From an uncultured Lachnospiraceae bacterium (GTDB taxonomy: Bacteria; Bacillota; Clostridia; Lachnospirales; Lachnospiraceae): DNA of 62,795 nt. The notes under the pieces are model-generated. The model did not search any database and was not told where the DNA came from. It saw nothing but the letters and a program-made list of their open reading frames with translations. The stretch covers positions 1 through 62,795 of the forward strand of contig CAJTRA010000018.1 in the NCBI GenBank assembly GCA_910578345.1, in the 5' to 3' direction. Position numbers and translations under genes: made by a program. This document shows positions 1-7,691 of this stretch, in pieces (position 1 is the stretch's first letter; the number at the start of each line of letters is the position of its first letter).

Positions 1-83
1 AAGAGTACGAGGTAGATAGGCTGAAGGTGTAAGTGCAGCAATGCATTGAGCTGATAAGTACTAATCGGTCGAGGGCTTAACCA
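1..83 (+). rRNA. 23S ribosomal RNA, 3' end (partial)
   Basis: The first ~83 bases match the conserved 3' terminus of bacterial 23S rRNA, including the segment GTACTAATCGGTCGAGGGCT and the closing TTAACCA. The rest of the gene lies left of the window. No 5S rRNA follows before the terminator at 247-285. The 3' end is placed by analogy with B. subtilis 23S and may be off by a few bases. Confidence 0.93.
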
Positions 84-246
84 AAAGAAGGCCCATAAGA
101 GGGCCATCTTTAGAAGAACCGCAGGCGGTTCTTGGAAAGACTTTCAGGATAGGAAATAGAAGTTGTGAGAAGATCATCAGGTTCGGTTTTGAGGGTATGT
201 CTAAAGCAAATCCATAAGGATTTACCCAGAAGAAATCAAATATTTA
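84..246 (+). other. rRNA operon trailer with two processing-like hairpins, no 5S
   Basis: Spacer between the 23S end and the operon terminator. It holds a hairpin GGCCC/GGGCC (90-94 with 101-105) and a stronger one AAGAACCG/CGGTTCTT (114-121 with 126-133, CAGG loop). Neither is followed by a U-run, so both look like processing or stabilising stems. I looked for a 5S rRNA and see none. Confidence 0.6.
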
Positions 247-285
247 CACTATTTGCGAAAAAATGCAAATAGTGTTTTTTTTTTG
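247..285 (+). terminator. Rho-independent terminator of the rRNA operon
   Basis: Perfect 10-bp stem CACTATTTGC / GCAAATAGTG (247-256 with 265-274), loop of 8, followed by a long T tract broken by one G. It ends the rRNA transcript just before the cheV promoter. Confidence 0.92.
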
Positions 286-294
286 TTTTTTTTA

Positions 295-303
295 TGGTAT
301 AAT
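295..303 (+). promoter_or_regulatory. Extended -10 promoter for cheV
   Basis: TGGTATAAT gives a consensus -10 (298-303) with a TGn extension. The place of a -35 box falls in the terminator T tract, so only the extended -10 is convincing. Confidence 0.6.
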
Positions 304-341
304 GAATCTAATTTGAATAAATATAACGTGAGGTGGATTAC

Positions 342-1244
342 ATGGATACAAAGATTCTGCTTGAGAATGGAACTAATGAGCTTGAGGTACTTGAATTTAG
401 GTTGGATGGTAATGCATACGGAATTAATGTTGCGAAGATCAAGGAGATCATTACCTATGAGGATGTTACACCAGTACCGAATGCACATCCCAGTATTGAG
501 GGTATTTTTATGCCTCGTGATACGATGATTACAGCGATCGATCTTAAGAACTGTCTACAGCGCGGAACTTCTGAGCCGGGAGGTTTGTTTATTATCACAA
601 ACTTTAATAAGCTCGATATTGCATTCCATGTTGATTCCGTTATCGGGATACATCGTGTTTCCTGGAGAGACATTATCAAACCGGGTGCTGCCGTATCTAC
701 AACAGAGGAGGGTGTTTCTACAGGCATCATCAAATTTGAAGAGCGGTTGATTATTATTCTTGATTTTGAGAAAATTGTTACCGATATTAATCCGGAGACT
801 GGATTAAAGATGGCGGATATTGATGAGTTGGGGGAGAGACATAGGATCGATGTACCTATTTTAGTTGCAGAGGATTCCCCCTTGTTAAATAAATTGATCG
901 TGGATTCTTTACATAAAGCGGGATATGTGAATCTGATCCATACAGAGAATGGACAGCAGGCATACGATGTGATCCAGGAATGTAAGAAAGAAGGAACTCT
1001 GAAAGAGCATGTACAGTGTGTCATAACGGATATTGAGATGCCGCTGATGGATGGTCATAGACTCACGAAATTGATCAAGTCAGATGAAGAGACGAAGGAC
1101 ATTCCGGTTGTTATTTTCTCATCTCTGGTCAATGAAGAGATGAGAAGGAAAGGGGTTTCTCTTGGTGCGAACGCGCAGCTTTCCAAACCGGAGATTGGCA
1201 ATCTGGTACGTGTGGTAGATGATTTGGTTTTGAATTTAAAGTAA
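342..1244 (+). CDS. cheV: CheV-type chemotaxis coupling protein (CheW-receiver fusion)
   Basis: A 300-residue cytoplasmic adaptor that couples chemoreceptors to the CheA kinase and can itself be phosphorylated. Residues ~13-150 form a CheW-like domain. Residues ~172-298 form a response-regulator receiver domain with the acidic pocket E177/D178 in VAEDSP, phospho-acceptor D230 in ITDIEMPLMDG, and a conserved Lys in LSKP. Length and domain order match B. subtilis CheV. Start: ATG at 342, 5 nt after AGGTGG; an in-frame GTG at 333 overlaps that Shine-Dalgarno and is unlikely. It stands alone between the rRNA terminator and its own terminator at 1264-1288. A chemoreceptor lies at 9064, but no che or flagellar operon is in the window. 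Confidence 0.93.
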   Translation: MDTKILLENGTNELEVLEFRLDGNAYGINVAKIKEIITYEDVTPVPNAHPSIEGIFMPRDTMITAIDLKNCLQRGTSEPGGLFIITNFNKLDIAFHVDSVIGIHRVSWRDIIKPGAAVSTTEEGVSTGIIKFEERLIIILDFEKIVTDINPETGLKMADIDELGERHRIDVPILVAEDSPLLNKLIVDSLHKAGYVNLIHTENGQQAYDVIQECKKEGTLKEHVQCVITDIEMPLMDGHRLTKLIKSDEETKDIPVVIFSSLVNEEMRRKGVSLGANAQLSKPEIGNLVRVVDDLVLNLK

Positions 1245-1263
1245 TTATATAATATTTTGGAAT

Positions 1264-1290
1264 AAAGGCTGGGAGATTCCCGGCTTTTAT
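1264..1290 (+). terminator. Terminator after cheV
   Basis: Stem of about 11 pairs (1264-1274 with 1278-1288, two G-T wobbles) around GCTGGGA/TCCCGGC with a 3-nt loop, ending in TTTTATTT. The next ~165 bases up to the following gene show no convincing signal apart from its ribosome site. Confidence 0.75.
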
Positions 1291-1457
1291 TTCAGCGGGC
1301 ATGCGCCAAAGACATGCTTGGATGCCTCTGGTGACTGTTGCATGTACGGATATTGGGCGACTGCCGTGAGGTTTTTCATACCCCGTTGCTTGCGGCGTTG
1401 CTGAACTGCTGTTTCGTTGCTTGTAGCGGGGTAGTTAAGTTAGTGTGAGGATATGGC

Positions 1458-2279
1458 ATGGCAGGGAACGGATGGAAAGAAGTGGGAGAGCGGATAGAGC
1501 ATTCTGAGAAGATCCTTCTGGGGATAGGAGAGGAGCTTGAATACGATTGGAATGCATTAACGCAGGATCAGCGTTATCAGGAAATCGAAGAAGAGACCGG
1601 TGGGCGGGAGGAGTATGTCTGGATCACGCCCTTTTTGCAGAGGATGGTGTTACAGCAGCACAGAGAAGATAAATGGGGAACAGCATATGCTAACCTGAGA
1701 GAAATGCTGGCAGACAAGGATTATTTTGTTGTATCTCTGTGTATGGACGATTATATTTATCAGATGGGATTTGAGGAAGGAAGAATTGTAACTCCTTGCG
1801 GCGGTTTCCGTAAGATGCAGTGCGACTGTAATTGCTGTCAGGAACTCAGTACTATTCCACAGAAGGTTTATGAGGATGTCCTGCAATATTACAGGAAAGA
1901 AATTTCACTTGATAAGCTGCAGGAGCCTGTTTGTGCAAAGTGTGGAAGTAAATTGCGGTTTAACCAGCTTGGGGTAACAAGATATGCGGAAGAAGGGTAT
2001 CTGGAGCAGTGGGCTGCTTATACGAAGTGGCTGCAAGGAACAGTAAACAGATCGTTATGTGTTCTTGAGCTCGGAGCGGGCATGGAATACCCGTCCATTA
2101 TCCGTTTTCCTTTTGAGAAGATCGTATTTTATAATCAGAAAGCGTTTATGTATCGCATACATTCCAGATTGTATCAGATCGGGGAAGAGATTGGCGACAG
2201 AGGAGTCGGCATACAGGCAAATGTGATCGATTATTTGTGCAGCAGAAAATTTTATTCATTTGAGGAAAGTGATTTGTGA
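1458..2279 (+). CDS. Divergent Sir2-like protein
   Basis: A 273-residue soluble protein that I assign only tentatively to the sirtuin superfamily. It has a zinc-ribbon-like set of cysteines (CDCNCC near residue 121 and CAKCG near 159) and a C-terminal strand LELGAGMEYPSIIRFPF, which resembles the end of Sir2-type Rossmann domains found in Lachnospiraceae. The N-terminal glycine-rich NAD loop (usually GAG-S-x-G) is replaced by LLGIGEELEYDW. The catalytic histidine region is not obvious. Classical deacylase activity is therefore doubtful. Start: ATG at 1458, 7 nt after GTGAGG. It precedes the acidic repeat protein by 53 nt and may share its transcript. It could also be a non-enzymatic nucleotide-binding relative. 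Confidence 0.5.
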   Translation: MAGNGWKEVGERIEHSEKILLGIGEELEYDWNALTQDQRYQEIEEETGGREEYVWITPFLQRMVLQQHREDKWGTAYANLREMLADKDYFVVSLCMDDYIYQMGFEEGRIVTPCGGFRKMQCDCNCCQELSTIPQKVYEDVLQYYRKEISLDKLQEPVCAKCGSKLRFNQLGVTRYAEEGYLEQWAAYTKWLQGTVNRSLCVLELGAGMEYPSIIRFPFEKIVFYNQKAFMYRIHSRLYQIGEEIGDRGVGIQANVIDYLCSRKFYSFEESDL

Positions 2280-2293
2280 AATAGAGTAGTATG

Positions 2294-2302
2294 TGATAAA
2301 AT
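2294..2302 (+). promoter_or_regulatory. Possible extended -10 before the acidic repeat protein
   Basis: TGATAAAAT (2294-2302) is a TGn-extended -10 about 31 nt upstream of the ATG at 2333. No good -35 is visible. An internal promoter is possible but weakly supported. Confidence 0.35.
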
Positions 2303-2332
2303 GAGACAGAAATTTTTTTTTGGAGATAAGAT

Positions 2333-5300
2333 ATGAGCTCAAGTGAAGAATATTTGGATAATCTTTTAAAGGCTTTGTTAGAGAGTGAAAATGCTTCGAG
2401 CGCAGGGGCTGGAAAGAATGAGTCTGATTCGCCGGAGGAATTGTTTGCGTCTATGGGCGGAATGACCAGGAAAGCGGATGCGGAGGCAGTGGAGGAAACA
2501 CCGGAGGGTCAACAGAAGCAATCGGCTGAAGTGGAGTCCAATAAAGCCATGAGTCCGAATGAGATTGAAGAAATGCTGGCATCTATGACTGCGGAAGTGC
2601 CCGAAGAAGCGTCGCAGGATTCTGAAGAAGATGCTTTAGTGGAACAGATTGTGAATGAGTTATTGCCTGATGCGTCCGGACCAGTGGCGGAGGAAGAGCG
2701 GGAGCCGGAAGCAGCAGATTTCGATACAGGAATATCCGATGATTGGGCACTGGAAGAAGATCCTTTGCCGGAAACAGAGGAAGAAGACGGAATGTCCGAT
2801 TGGGCACTGGAAGAAGATTCTTTGCCGGAAGCAGAGGAAGAAGACGGAATGTCTGATTGGGCATTGGAAGAGGATTCTTTGCCGGAAGCAGAGGAAGAGG
2901 AAGGAATGTCCGATTGGGCGCTGGAAGAAGATTCTTTACTGGAGGAACAGGAACCAGAGACAGGCAGCTCTGACTGGGCGTTAGAGGAAGATTCCCTGCC
3001 GGAAGCAGAGGAAGAAGACGTATTCTTGGATGATTGGGCGTTAGAGGAAGATTCTCTGCCAGGCGAACCGGAGCAGGAGGATGTTTTCGACGCTGGTTGG
3101 GATCTGGAGGAGGAACCGACGCAGAGACGGATCGTGGAAGATCCGTTCATGGCAGATTGGGCATTAGAGGAAGAACTTTTGCCGGCGGAACCTGAACCAG
3201 AGGAGAGTGCTGCACTGGAAGATGAGACCTTGCCGGCGGATATGAGTCTGGATGAGTGGAGTCTGGATGAGCCGGAGCTGCCAGTACTGGATGAATTCCG
3301 TTTGGAGGAGTCGATGGAACCGACAGTGGAGGAAGCTAAACTGGAGGAACCGATGCTGGAGGAAGACAGTCTGGAAGAGTCAGGGCTATCGGCATTGGAA
3401 GAGCCTGTCCAAGAGGAACCGGAGCTACCAGTATTGGATGAGTTTGATGCAGAAGAACCAGAGCTGCCGGCCCTGGATGAGCTTGATGCAGAAGAACCGG
3501 AGCTGCCGGCCTTGGATGAGTCTGGTGCAGAGGAACCAGAGCTGCCGGCCCTGGGTGAGCTTGATGCAGAAGAGCCAGAGCTGCCAGCCCTGGGTGAGCT
3601 TGATGCAGAAGAGCCGGAGCTGCAGGCCCTGGATGAACTTGATGCAGAGGACAAAACATCATCCATGCCGGAGGAATGGGATCTGGATGGACTGCTTGAT
3701 CTGAAGGAGTTAGGTGAAATGGGGCCGGAGGATCAGTCGGCAGAGGATAGTTTATTGCTGGAGAAGCTGTTGTCAGACAGAGAATCCGCAGAAAATGAGA
3801 TCGAGCAGGAGGAAGAATCTACCTTGAACGAGTGGACATTAGATGAGGAGACAATACCGAAAGATGCGGTATCAAATACAACAAAGCCAGAAGAGGATGC
3901 GATGAGCGCTACCATGTCAGAGGAAGACGTTGACAGACTTCTGGGAGATGACTTTGCACTGGAGGAATCGGGTGAGGAGGACGAGGGTCTTTCTGCATTG
4001 CTGGCAAGCATGGGACAGGATGAAGATCTTTCAGAGATCAATGATCTGTTAGAGAAAGCGGACAAGGGCCTGATGGAAGACGACGATATGCTTGCTTTGT
4101 TGGAGAGTACGCCGGAAGAGGGGGCGGATGAAGGTGACGATGCCTTTGATTTCTGGGGAAAAGAGGAAGAGATTCCGATAAGAGATCGAAGCGCCCGCGA
4201 GAGTGCGGCAGAAGAGCCGGAGGAGGAGAGTCCAGGTAAGAAGAAAAAGAAAGAAAAGAAGCGTGGAAAAGCCGGCAGGAAGAAAACGAAGAAAGGGGAG
4301 CAGGATGAGATGGAGCTGACGGATAAGCTGCTTTCCAGATTAGGTGACGAGGAAGCCAAGCCAAAGAAAAAGGGTGGTTTCGGTAAGCTCATGTCACTGT
4401 TATTTGAAGATGAAGATGATTTTCCGAGCAAAGATATGGATGTGAATGATGCAGACCGAGAGCTGGGGAATTTGTCAGATGAGAATCGAGAATTGCTGGC
4501 GGAACTGAACGAGGAAGACAGCAAGAAGAAAAAGGGCAAGAAAGAGAAGAAGAAAAAAGAGCCAAAGAAAAAGGCGGATGACAAGAAGGACAAGAAACCA
4601 AAGAAGGCCAAGAAGCCAAAGAAAGAAAAGAAGCCTAAGGTAGAGGAACCTAAGGTGCCGGAGAAAAGGATTTCCAGGACCAAGATAGTCTTTGTGATAT
4701 TATTCTGTACTTCTGTTGCAGTTTGCATTATTGTAGTGAACAAATTCATTCCAGACTATATGCAGAGGCAGGAGGCGTGTGAGCTGTATGAAGAAAAGCA
4801 GTATGAGAAAGCATATGAACTGCTGTATGGTAAGGAGTTGAACGAGGAAGAGACGGCGGTGCTGCAGAAGAGCACAATCATTCTGCAGGTGAGGCAGAAG
4901 CTTGACTTCTATGAGACGTATCGCAGATTAAATATGCCGATGGAGGCATTGAATGCATTGATCGAAGGCGTGGAGCGCTATCATATGGCGGTAAGTGATG
5001 CACAGCAGTATGGAGTATCTGGAGAAATAGAGGATATCTACGCACAAATCCTGGCGGAGCTTTCGGGCAATTACGGGGTATCGGAGGAAGATGCACTGTT
5101 GATTCTTTCTTCTGAAGACGATCTGATCTATAACGAAAGACTCTACGGAATCATAAATGGTACGGGAATTGAGACTGAAACGGAAGAAGAGCCCAGGGTC
5201 AAAGAGGATGTCCTGCCGGAGGAAGAAGAGATTATCAATAGATTAGAAGGAGAAACACTTCCGGCAGAGGAGATAGACGCTCCGGCGGATGAGGAGGATA

Positions 5301-5341
5301 TGACTGAGATTTCGGAGGAGTTTCCAGAGGAGGACCTGTGA
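2333..5341 (+). CDS. Large acidic repeat-rich single-pass membrane protein
   Basis: A 1002-residue protein of unknown function. The N-terminal ~780 residues are very acidic, low in complexity and presumably cytoplasmic. Residues ~131-281 carry eight copies of a 19-20 residue unit of type DWALEEDSLPEAEEEDGMS (Trp at 138, 157, 176, 195, 215, 235, 256, 276). Residues ~360-450 carry about six copies of a 13-residue unit AEEPELPALDELD. Two lysine-rich blocks (~633-655 and ~730-772) precede one hydrophobic segment at ~783-804. The 200-residue C-terminal part has a TPR-like helical stretch. Short motifs such as SPNEIEEMLASM (74-85) and SEEDVDRLLG (529-538) resemble FliM N-terminal peptides. No signal peptide. 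Start: ATG at 2333 with GGAGATAAG. The next gene, hisH, is functionally unrelated. Confidence 0.85.
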   Translation: MSSSEEYLDNLLKALLESENASSAGAGKNESDSPEELFASMGGMTRKADAEAVEETPEGQQKQSAEVESNKAMSPNEIEEMLASMTAEVPEEASQDSEEDALVEQIVNELLPDASGPVAEEEREPEAADFDTGISDDWALEEDPLPETEEEDGMSDWALEEDSLPEAEEEDGMSDWALEEDSLPEAEEEEGMSDWALEEDSLLEEQEPETGSSDWALEEDSLPEAEEEDVFLDDWALEEDSLPGEPEQEDVFDAGWDLEEEPTQRRIVEDPFMADWALEEELLPAEPEPEESAALEDETLPADMSLDEWSLDEPELPVLDEFRLEESMEPTVEEAKLEEPMLEEDSLEESGLSALEEPVQEEPELPVLDEFDAEEPELPALDELDAEEPELPALDESGAEEPELPALGELDAEEPELPALGELDAEEPELQALDELDAEDKTSSMPEEWDLDGLLDLKELGEMGPEDQSAEDSLLLEKLLSDRESAENEIEQEEESTLNEWTLDEETIPKDAVSNTTKPEEDAMSATMSEEDVDRLLGDDFALEESGEEDEGLSALLASMGQDEDLSEINDLLEKADKGLMEDDDMLALLESTPEEGADEGDDAFDFWGKEEEIPIRDRSARESAAEEPEEESPGKKKKKEKKRGKAGRKKTKKGEQDEMELTDKLLSRLGDEEAKPKKKGGFGKLMSLLFEDEDDFPSKDMDVNDADRELGNLSDENRELLAELNEEDSKKKKGKKEKKKKEPKKKADDKKDKKPKKAKKPKKEKKPKVEEPKVPEKRISRTKIVFVILFCTSVAVCIIVVNKFIPDYMQRQEACELYEEKQYEKAYELLYGKELNEEETAVLQKSTIILQVRQKLDFYETYRRLNMPMEALNALIEGVERYHMAVSDAQQYGVSGEIEDIYAQILAELSGNYGVSEEDALLILSSEDDLIYNERLYGIINGTGIETETEEEPRVKEDVLPEEEEIINRLEGETLPAEEIDAPADEEDMTEISEEFPEEDL
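2735..3165 (+). repeat. Tandem coding repeats, ~57-60 bp unit
   Basis: In-frame tandem array encoding eight DWALEE units inside the acidic protein. Unit length is 57-60 bp. The central copies are nearly identical at DNA level, so copy number may vary by recombination or slippage. Confidence 0.85.
3415..3650 (+). repeat. Tandem coding repeats, 39-bp unit
   Basis: Second in-frame array in the same gene, about six copies of a 39-bp unit encoding AEEPELPALDELD-type repeats. Adjacent copies differ by only a few bases. Confidence 0.85.
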
Positions 5342-5407
5342 GGATTCTGAGATTGATCGGAATACAGATTGCGAGCAGGGAAAAGAACGGGATCGGAGCA
5401 GAAAGAT

Positions 5408-6019
5408 ATGGTTGCAGTAATTGATTATGATGCCGGTAATATCAGGAGTGTGGAGAAAGCGGTTGTTGCGCTGGGCGGAGAAGTCAGGATAACACGCCGG
5501 GAGGATGAGATTCTGTCAGCGGATCATATTATCCTTCCGGGGGTCGGTTCTTTTGGCGGTGCAATGGAGAAGCTTCATGAATATGGTTTAGTGGATGTGA
5601 TTAAGGAAGCGGTACAGAAGGAGATTCCATTCCTGGGGATCTGTCTTGGACTGCAGCTCCTTTTTGAGAGCAGTGAGGAAAGTGAGGGCGTGAAGGGGTT
5701 AGGAATCTTGCCAGGCCGAATTGTGAGACTGCCGGAGGAAGCAGGACTGAAGATACCGCATGTAGGGTGGAATTCCTTGCAGTTCCCGAATCCTGGAAGA
5801 CTTTTTGCAGGAATTTCCGAAGAGGCTTATGTTTATTTCGTGCATTCCTTCTATCTGCAGGCAGAGGATCCCGGTATTGTGACAGCGGTGACGGAGTATG
5901 GGACAAGGATCCATGCTTCTGTCGAGAAAGGGAATGTGTTCGCCTGTCAGTTTCATCCTGAGAAAAGTTCTGAAGTGGGTCTGCATATCCTGCGTAATTT
6001 TCTAAGGATTGCTGGCTAG
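5408..6019 (+). CDS. hisH: Imidazole glycerol phosphate synthase glutaminase subunit HisH
   Basis: A 203-residue class I glutamine amidotransferase that supplies ammonia to HisF for making IGP and AICAR in histidine biosynthesis. The catalytic triad is visible: C79 in GICLGLQ and H183/E185 in QFHPEKSS. The N-terminal DYDAGNIRSVEKA and GVGSFGGAM motifs are typical. Length matches the family. Start: ATG at 5408, 8 nt after GGAG. A longer reading frame from a TTG at 5369 adds residues not seen in the family. hisF follows after ~170 nt; hisA and other his genes are not in the window. Confidence 0.95.
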   Translation: MVAVIDYDAGNIRSVEKAVVALGGEVRITRREDEILSADHIILPGVGSFGGAMEKLHEYGLVDVIKEAVQKEIPFLGICLGLQLLFESSEESEGVKGLGILPGRIVRLPEEAGLKIPHVGWNSLQFPNPGRLFAGISEEAYVYFVHSFYLQAEDPGIVTAVTEYGTRIHASVEKGNVFACQFHPEKSSEVGLHILRNFLRIAG

Positions 6020-6161
6020 TCAGGAGAAGCATTTCAAAATTAATAACAAAAACACTTGCGCAGCAGCTCTGCGCACGCAGGCAGCCTGTCTGTGCGACAT
6101 CATCAACTTGTACTTCTTTCTTCAGAGGTGTTTGTGTGAAAGGTGAGATGGAGGTGCAAGT

Positions 6162-6224
6162 ATGAAAAGAAAGAATATGGCGAAACTATGCATACGAAAC
6201 GAATCATTCCCTGTCTGGACGTGA
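6162..6224 (+). CDS. Possible 20-codon leader ORF overlapping the hisF start
   Basis: A short ORF (ATG 6162 to TGA 6224, 20 residues) has a far better ribosome site (GGAGGTG, 6-nt spacing) than hisF. It runs through the hisF start at 6188 in another frame. It may deliver ribosomes to hisF by reinitiation, or it may be fortuitous. Its sequence is not histidine-rich, so classic His attenuation is not suggested. Confidence 0.25.
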   Translation: MKRKNMAKLCIRNESFPVWT

Positions 6225-6949
6225 AAAACGGCAGGGTGGTCAAAGGAGTCAATTTCATTAACTTTAAGGATGCCGGTGATCCGGCGGAGGTTGGCGCAGC
6301 TTACGATAGATCTGGAGCTGACGAGCTGGTCTTCCTGGATATCACAGCTTCTTCTGATGCCCGTGCGACGGCGGTGGAAATGGTACGCAGAGTTGCAGGC
6401 AGCGTCTTTATTCCGTTTACGGTGGGCGGCGGTATTCGCAGTGTGGAAGATTTCAAGGCTATTTTGCGGGAGGGCGCGGATAAGGTATCGGTCAATTCTG
6501 CAGCAATCATGAATCCCACGCTGATCGCAGATGCCGCAGATAAATTCGGAAGTCAGTGTGTGGTAGTGGCGATCGATGCAAAGCGGCGTTTGGATGGAAG
6601 TGGATGGAATATCTATAAGAACGGCGGGCGGGTCGATATGGGGATCGATGCGGTCGAGTGGGCAATGCAGGCTGAGAGGCTTGGAGCCGGCGAGATCCTG
6701 TTGACCAGTATGGATGGAGACGGGACGAAGGCCGGGTATGACCTGGAACTGACCAGGATGATTGCCGATCATGTTTCTATTCCAGTGATTGCTTCAGGCG
6801 GCGCAGGAACAATGGAACATTTCTATGAGGCTTTTGCACAAGGGCATGCGGATGCAGCTTTAGCAGCCTCTTTGTTTCATTTTAAAGAGATGGAGATCAT
6901 GGATCTGAAACGGTATCTGCGGGATCAGGGCATTCCGGTGAGATTATAG
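6188..6949 (+). CDS. hisF: Imidazole glycerol phosphate synthase cyclase subunit HisF
   Basis: A 253-residue (beta/alpha)8-barrel cyclase that combines PRFAR with HisH-derived ammonia to give IGP and AICAR. Catalytic D11 (PCLDVKNG) and D130 (VAIDAKR) are in their canonical positions. The phosphate-binding loops TVGGGIRS and ASGGAGT are present. Start: ATG at 6188 gives exactly the family N terminus MHTKRIIPCLD. An upstream in-frame GTG at 6143 would add 15 atypical residues. The Shine-Dalgarno of 6188 is poor, and a strong one belongs to a short overlapping ORF at 6162. The partner hisH lies immediately upstream; hisA is absent here. Confidence 0.96.
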   Translation: MHTKRIIPCLDVKNGRVVKGVNFINFKDAGDPAEVGAAYDRSGADELVFLDITASSDARATAVEMVRRVAGSVFIPFTVGGGIRSVEDFKAILREGADKVSVNSAAIMNPTLIADAADKFGSQCVVVAIDAKRRLDGSGWNIYKNGGRVDMGIDAVEWAMQAERLGAGEILLTSMDGDGTKAGYDLELTRMIADHVSIPVIASGGAGTMEHFYEAFAQGHADAALAASLFHFKEMEIMDLKRYLRDQGIPVRL

Positions 6950-6974
6950 ATTCAGGTTATAGGGAGAACAGAAG

Positions 6975-7655
6975 ATGGCAATGTTAAGCAATGATTGGGC
7001 GGCGGCGCTGGATGCGGAATTTCATAAAGCATATTACAGGCAGCTCTACAATTTTATCAGGGAAGAATATAGCAAACGGGTAATCTACCCGCCTTCCGAA
7101 GAAATCTTCAGCGCCTTTCATTTTACCCCGCTGCACGAGGTAAAGGTGCTTTTGCTGGGACAGGATCCGTATCATAATGACCACCAGGCTCATGGCATGA
7201 GTTTTTCTATTCCACAGGATCAGAAAGACATTCCGCCATCGCTGCAGAATATCTATAAGGAATTACAGGAGGATCTGGGCTGTTATATTCCGAATAACGG
7301 GTATTTGAAGAAGTGGGCTGACCAGGGTGTTCTTTTGTTAAATACGGTATTGACAGTGCGGGCGCATCAGGCGAACTCCCATCAGGGTAAGGGCTGGGAA
7401 CAGTTTACGGATGCAGTCATTGAGGCGGTCAATGCACAGGACCGTCCGATTGTTTATCTGCTCTGGGGACGCCCGGCACAGAGCAAGATTCCGATGCTGA
7501 CCAATCCGAAGCATCTGATTTTGAAAGCGCCGCATCCTAGTCCGTTGTCGGCATACCGCGGATTCTTTGGGTGCAGACACTTCAGCCAGTGCAATGAGTT
7601 CTTGAAGGAAAATGGGGTGGAACCGATCGATTGGCAGATTGAGAATATAGAATAG
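6975..7655 (+). CDS. ung: Uracil-DNA glycosylase (family 1)
   Basis: A 226-residue base-excision repair enzyme that removes uracil from DNA. It has the water-activating motif GQDPYH with catalytic D64, and the C-terminal motif HPSPLSAYRGFFG containing the catalytic His and the DNA-intercalating loop. Length is typical of Ung. Start: ATG at 6975, 8 nt after AGGGAG. It lies 25 nt after hisF and 36 nt before lysA on the same strand, so co-transcription is likely although the functions are unrelated. Confidence 0.97.
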   Translation: MAMLSNDWAAALDAEFHKAYYRQLYNFIREEYSKRVIYPPSEEIFSAFHFTPLHEVKVLLLGQDPYHNDHQAHGMSFSIPQDQKDIPPSLQNIYKELQEDLGCYIPNNGYLKKWADQGVLLLNTVLTVRAHQANSHQGKGWEQFTDAVIEAVNAQDRPIVYLLWGRPAQSKIPMLTNPKHLILKAPHPSPLSAYRGFFGCRHFSQCNEFLKENGVEPIDWQIENIE

Positions 7656-7691
7656 AAGAAGCTGGAACGAAAGAGAGGACTTGAAATAGAA

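Noticed and set aside
84..246. 5S rRNA or tRNA in the rRNA trailer
   Set aside because: No 5S-like helices or conserved segments and no tRNA cloverleaf or T-loop sequence; only two simple hairpins.
1291..1457. Possible RNA element between cheV and the Sir2-like gene
   Set aside because: No stable nested pairing or conserved motif was evident.
2735..3650. Possible CRISPR-like tandem repeats
   Set aside because: Repeats are contiguous, in frame and protein-coding, with no unique spacers.
2509..4749. Long antisense open frames (385, 338 and 108 codons) opposite the acidic repeat gene
   Set aside because: They arise because GAG/GAA-rich codons give no stops on the complement. Products are Ser-rich mirror repeats without ribosome sites.
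6030..6120. GC-rich hairpins upstream of hisF as a tRNA or T-box
   Set aside because: Short independent stems only; no T-box sequence, no cloverleaf, no terminator tail.
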